Shown piece after piece: positions 63,397 to 64,000 of a DNA stretch of 64,000 bases. Made by a program: the position numbers and the translations under genes. The first letter of the stretch is position 1. Each line of letters begins with the position of its first letter. The notes under the pieces are model-generated. The model was not told the origin of the DNA, searched no databases, and saw only the letters and a list, made by a program, of their open reading frames with translations. Source of the stretch: SHAN690 sp041391765 (lineage in GTDB: Bacteria > Bacteroidota > Bacteroidia > Flavobacteriales_G > Salibacteraceae); the NCBI GenBank assembly GCA_041391765.1, contig JAWKNJ010000017.1, positions 62,001-126,000 on the forward strand, read 5' to 3'.

Positions 63397-64000
63397 TTAA
63401 TTCGGCAATTTCGTGACCAAGCCGAAGCCGTTGCGATCAGCCACTTCGTACATCAGATCTTCAAGTTTCATAAGATGATCAGCCGTTTCTCTTACCGGAC
63501 CGTTGCCTTTGACGGCCTCTTGGGTGATATACCAATCGAACGGAGAAGGTATAGTGTCCGCTGATGATCGCGCATCATCCAGTGTTTCCTGAACCAATTC
63601 TTCGAGACCCGAATCCATAGTTACTATCAATTCATGGATGGACTTTCCTGCTACGAGCGAGGCAACATTCTTAGACTCATAAATGCCGTTGTATACAATT
63701 TCGATTCCTTCAACAGCATAACCAAGCTCAATGGATGTGTTGTCACTGAAAGGAGACATTTCCAAATCCGGATTGACTTGGTTTAGAGGTAGCAAGAGAG
63801 CTCGATCAGCGAGCTCGGACTTCGCCAATGTTCCGATTCCCATGAGAATATTGCGAAGGGCTTCATTAACGTCTAAAGCAAGAAAATCAGTGCGGTAGTT
63901 TTCAATTCCCACCTCGCTCCACTCGTTTTGTAGGATGGTTAAATGATCAACTAATAGATCTGCGCAAATTCGGAGCATGGCCGCTCTGCGAGTGGCATTT
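63397..64000 (-). CDS. Imelysin-like (peptidase M75 family) protein, partial at window edge
   Basis: The visible 200 residues are the C-terminal half. The frame continues upstream through the right edge (NATRRAA before MLRICADLLVDHL), so the start is outside the window. Features consistent with imelysin-like proteins: LRICADLLVDHLTILQNEW, ALRNILMGIGTLAKSELADRAL and GIYESKNVASLVAG. Members of the family are periplasmic or surface proteins linked to iron uptake. The conserved GxHxxE motif would lie in the missing part. It converges with tyrS two bases away. Confidence 0.7.
   Translation of the reverse strand, partial: NATRRAAMLRICADLLVDHLTILQNEWSEVGIENYRTDFLALDVNEALRNILMGIGTLAKSELADRALLLPLNQVNPDLEMSPFSDNTSIELGYAVEGIEIVYNGIYESKNVASLVAGKSIHELIVTMDSGLEELVQETLDDARSSADTIPSPFDWYITQEAVKGNGPVRETADHLMKLEDLMYEVADRNGFGLVTKLPN

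Noticed and set aside
1..64000. tRNA, rRNA or insertion sequence
   Set aside because: No cloverleaf, rRNA core or transposase motif was recognised by eye; a tRNAscan and IS search would be decisive.

Overview
The window looks like a chromosome segment of a Bacteroidota bacterium, most likely Flavobacteriales (Cryomorphaceae-like). Indicators seen in the sequence are a GldH gliding lipoprotein, several secreted proteins with type IX secretion (T9SS) C-terminal tails, a gliding-associated C-terminal domain, a ricT-gldH-PBP1A run, few Shine-Dalgarno sites with GTG/TTG starts at coupled gene ends, and -7 boxes of the TAnnTTTG type. No tRNA, rRNA, CRISPR array or insertion sequence was recognised.

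Layout. 1-1.5 kb: palindrome-rich spacer and a holB (DNA polymerase III delta prime) gene broken by many indels. 1.5-4.3 kb: an AT-rich, minus-strand three-gene operon with one unknown protein and two unrelated-looking SIR2-like proteins; this is the best candidate for an undescribed (probably anti-phage) system. 4.4-4.7 kb: an array of short hairpins. 4.7-9.5 kb: O-methyltransferase, then ricT, gldH and a bifunctional penicillin-binding protein (two frameshifts). 9.5-13.6 kb: succinyl-CoA:3-ketoacid CoA-transferase subunits separated by a membrane glycosyltransferase-like gene, then an extended SDR. 13.7-16.4 kb: Ig-repeat surface protein. 16.5-19 kb: polyprenol-phosphate mannosyltransferase-like GT2, dihydroorotase and DUF4296. 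19.1-25.3 kb: T9SS cargo, serine hydrolase and two tandem PQQ-type sugar dehydrogenases. 25.3-29.4 kb: lamin-tail-repeat protein. 29.5-39.6 kb: asd, lipoprotein, DUF3817, M28 peptidase, lspA, DksA-like protein, ileS and a membrane glycosyltransferase-like protein. 39.6-44 kb: two TPR-histidine kinases and a RidA-type deaminase, largely shredded by indels. 44-47 kb: the PdeM nuclease and Lhr-like helicase repair pair. 47.1-54.5 kb: polysaccharide assembly operon (Wzz-like, Wzx flippase, two Wzy/ligase proteins, GT4, WecG/TagA, sugar-phosphate transferase). 54.6-64 kb: coiled-coil protein, large outer-membrane protein, peptide-binding lipoprotein, OmpA lipoprotein, tyrS, and an imelysin-like gene running off the right edge.

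How genes fit together. Envelope functions dominate: peptidoglycan synthesis, lipoprotein maturation (LspA), polysaccharide assembly, T9SS cargo and gliding. The polysaccharide operon is built of overlapping genes and is probably one transcript. Frameshifts are concentrated in holB, PBP1A, the asd N-terminus and the kinase block. Because asd and holB are normally needed for growth, assembly or sequencing error is the more likely cause, but the sequence alone cannot decide.
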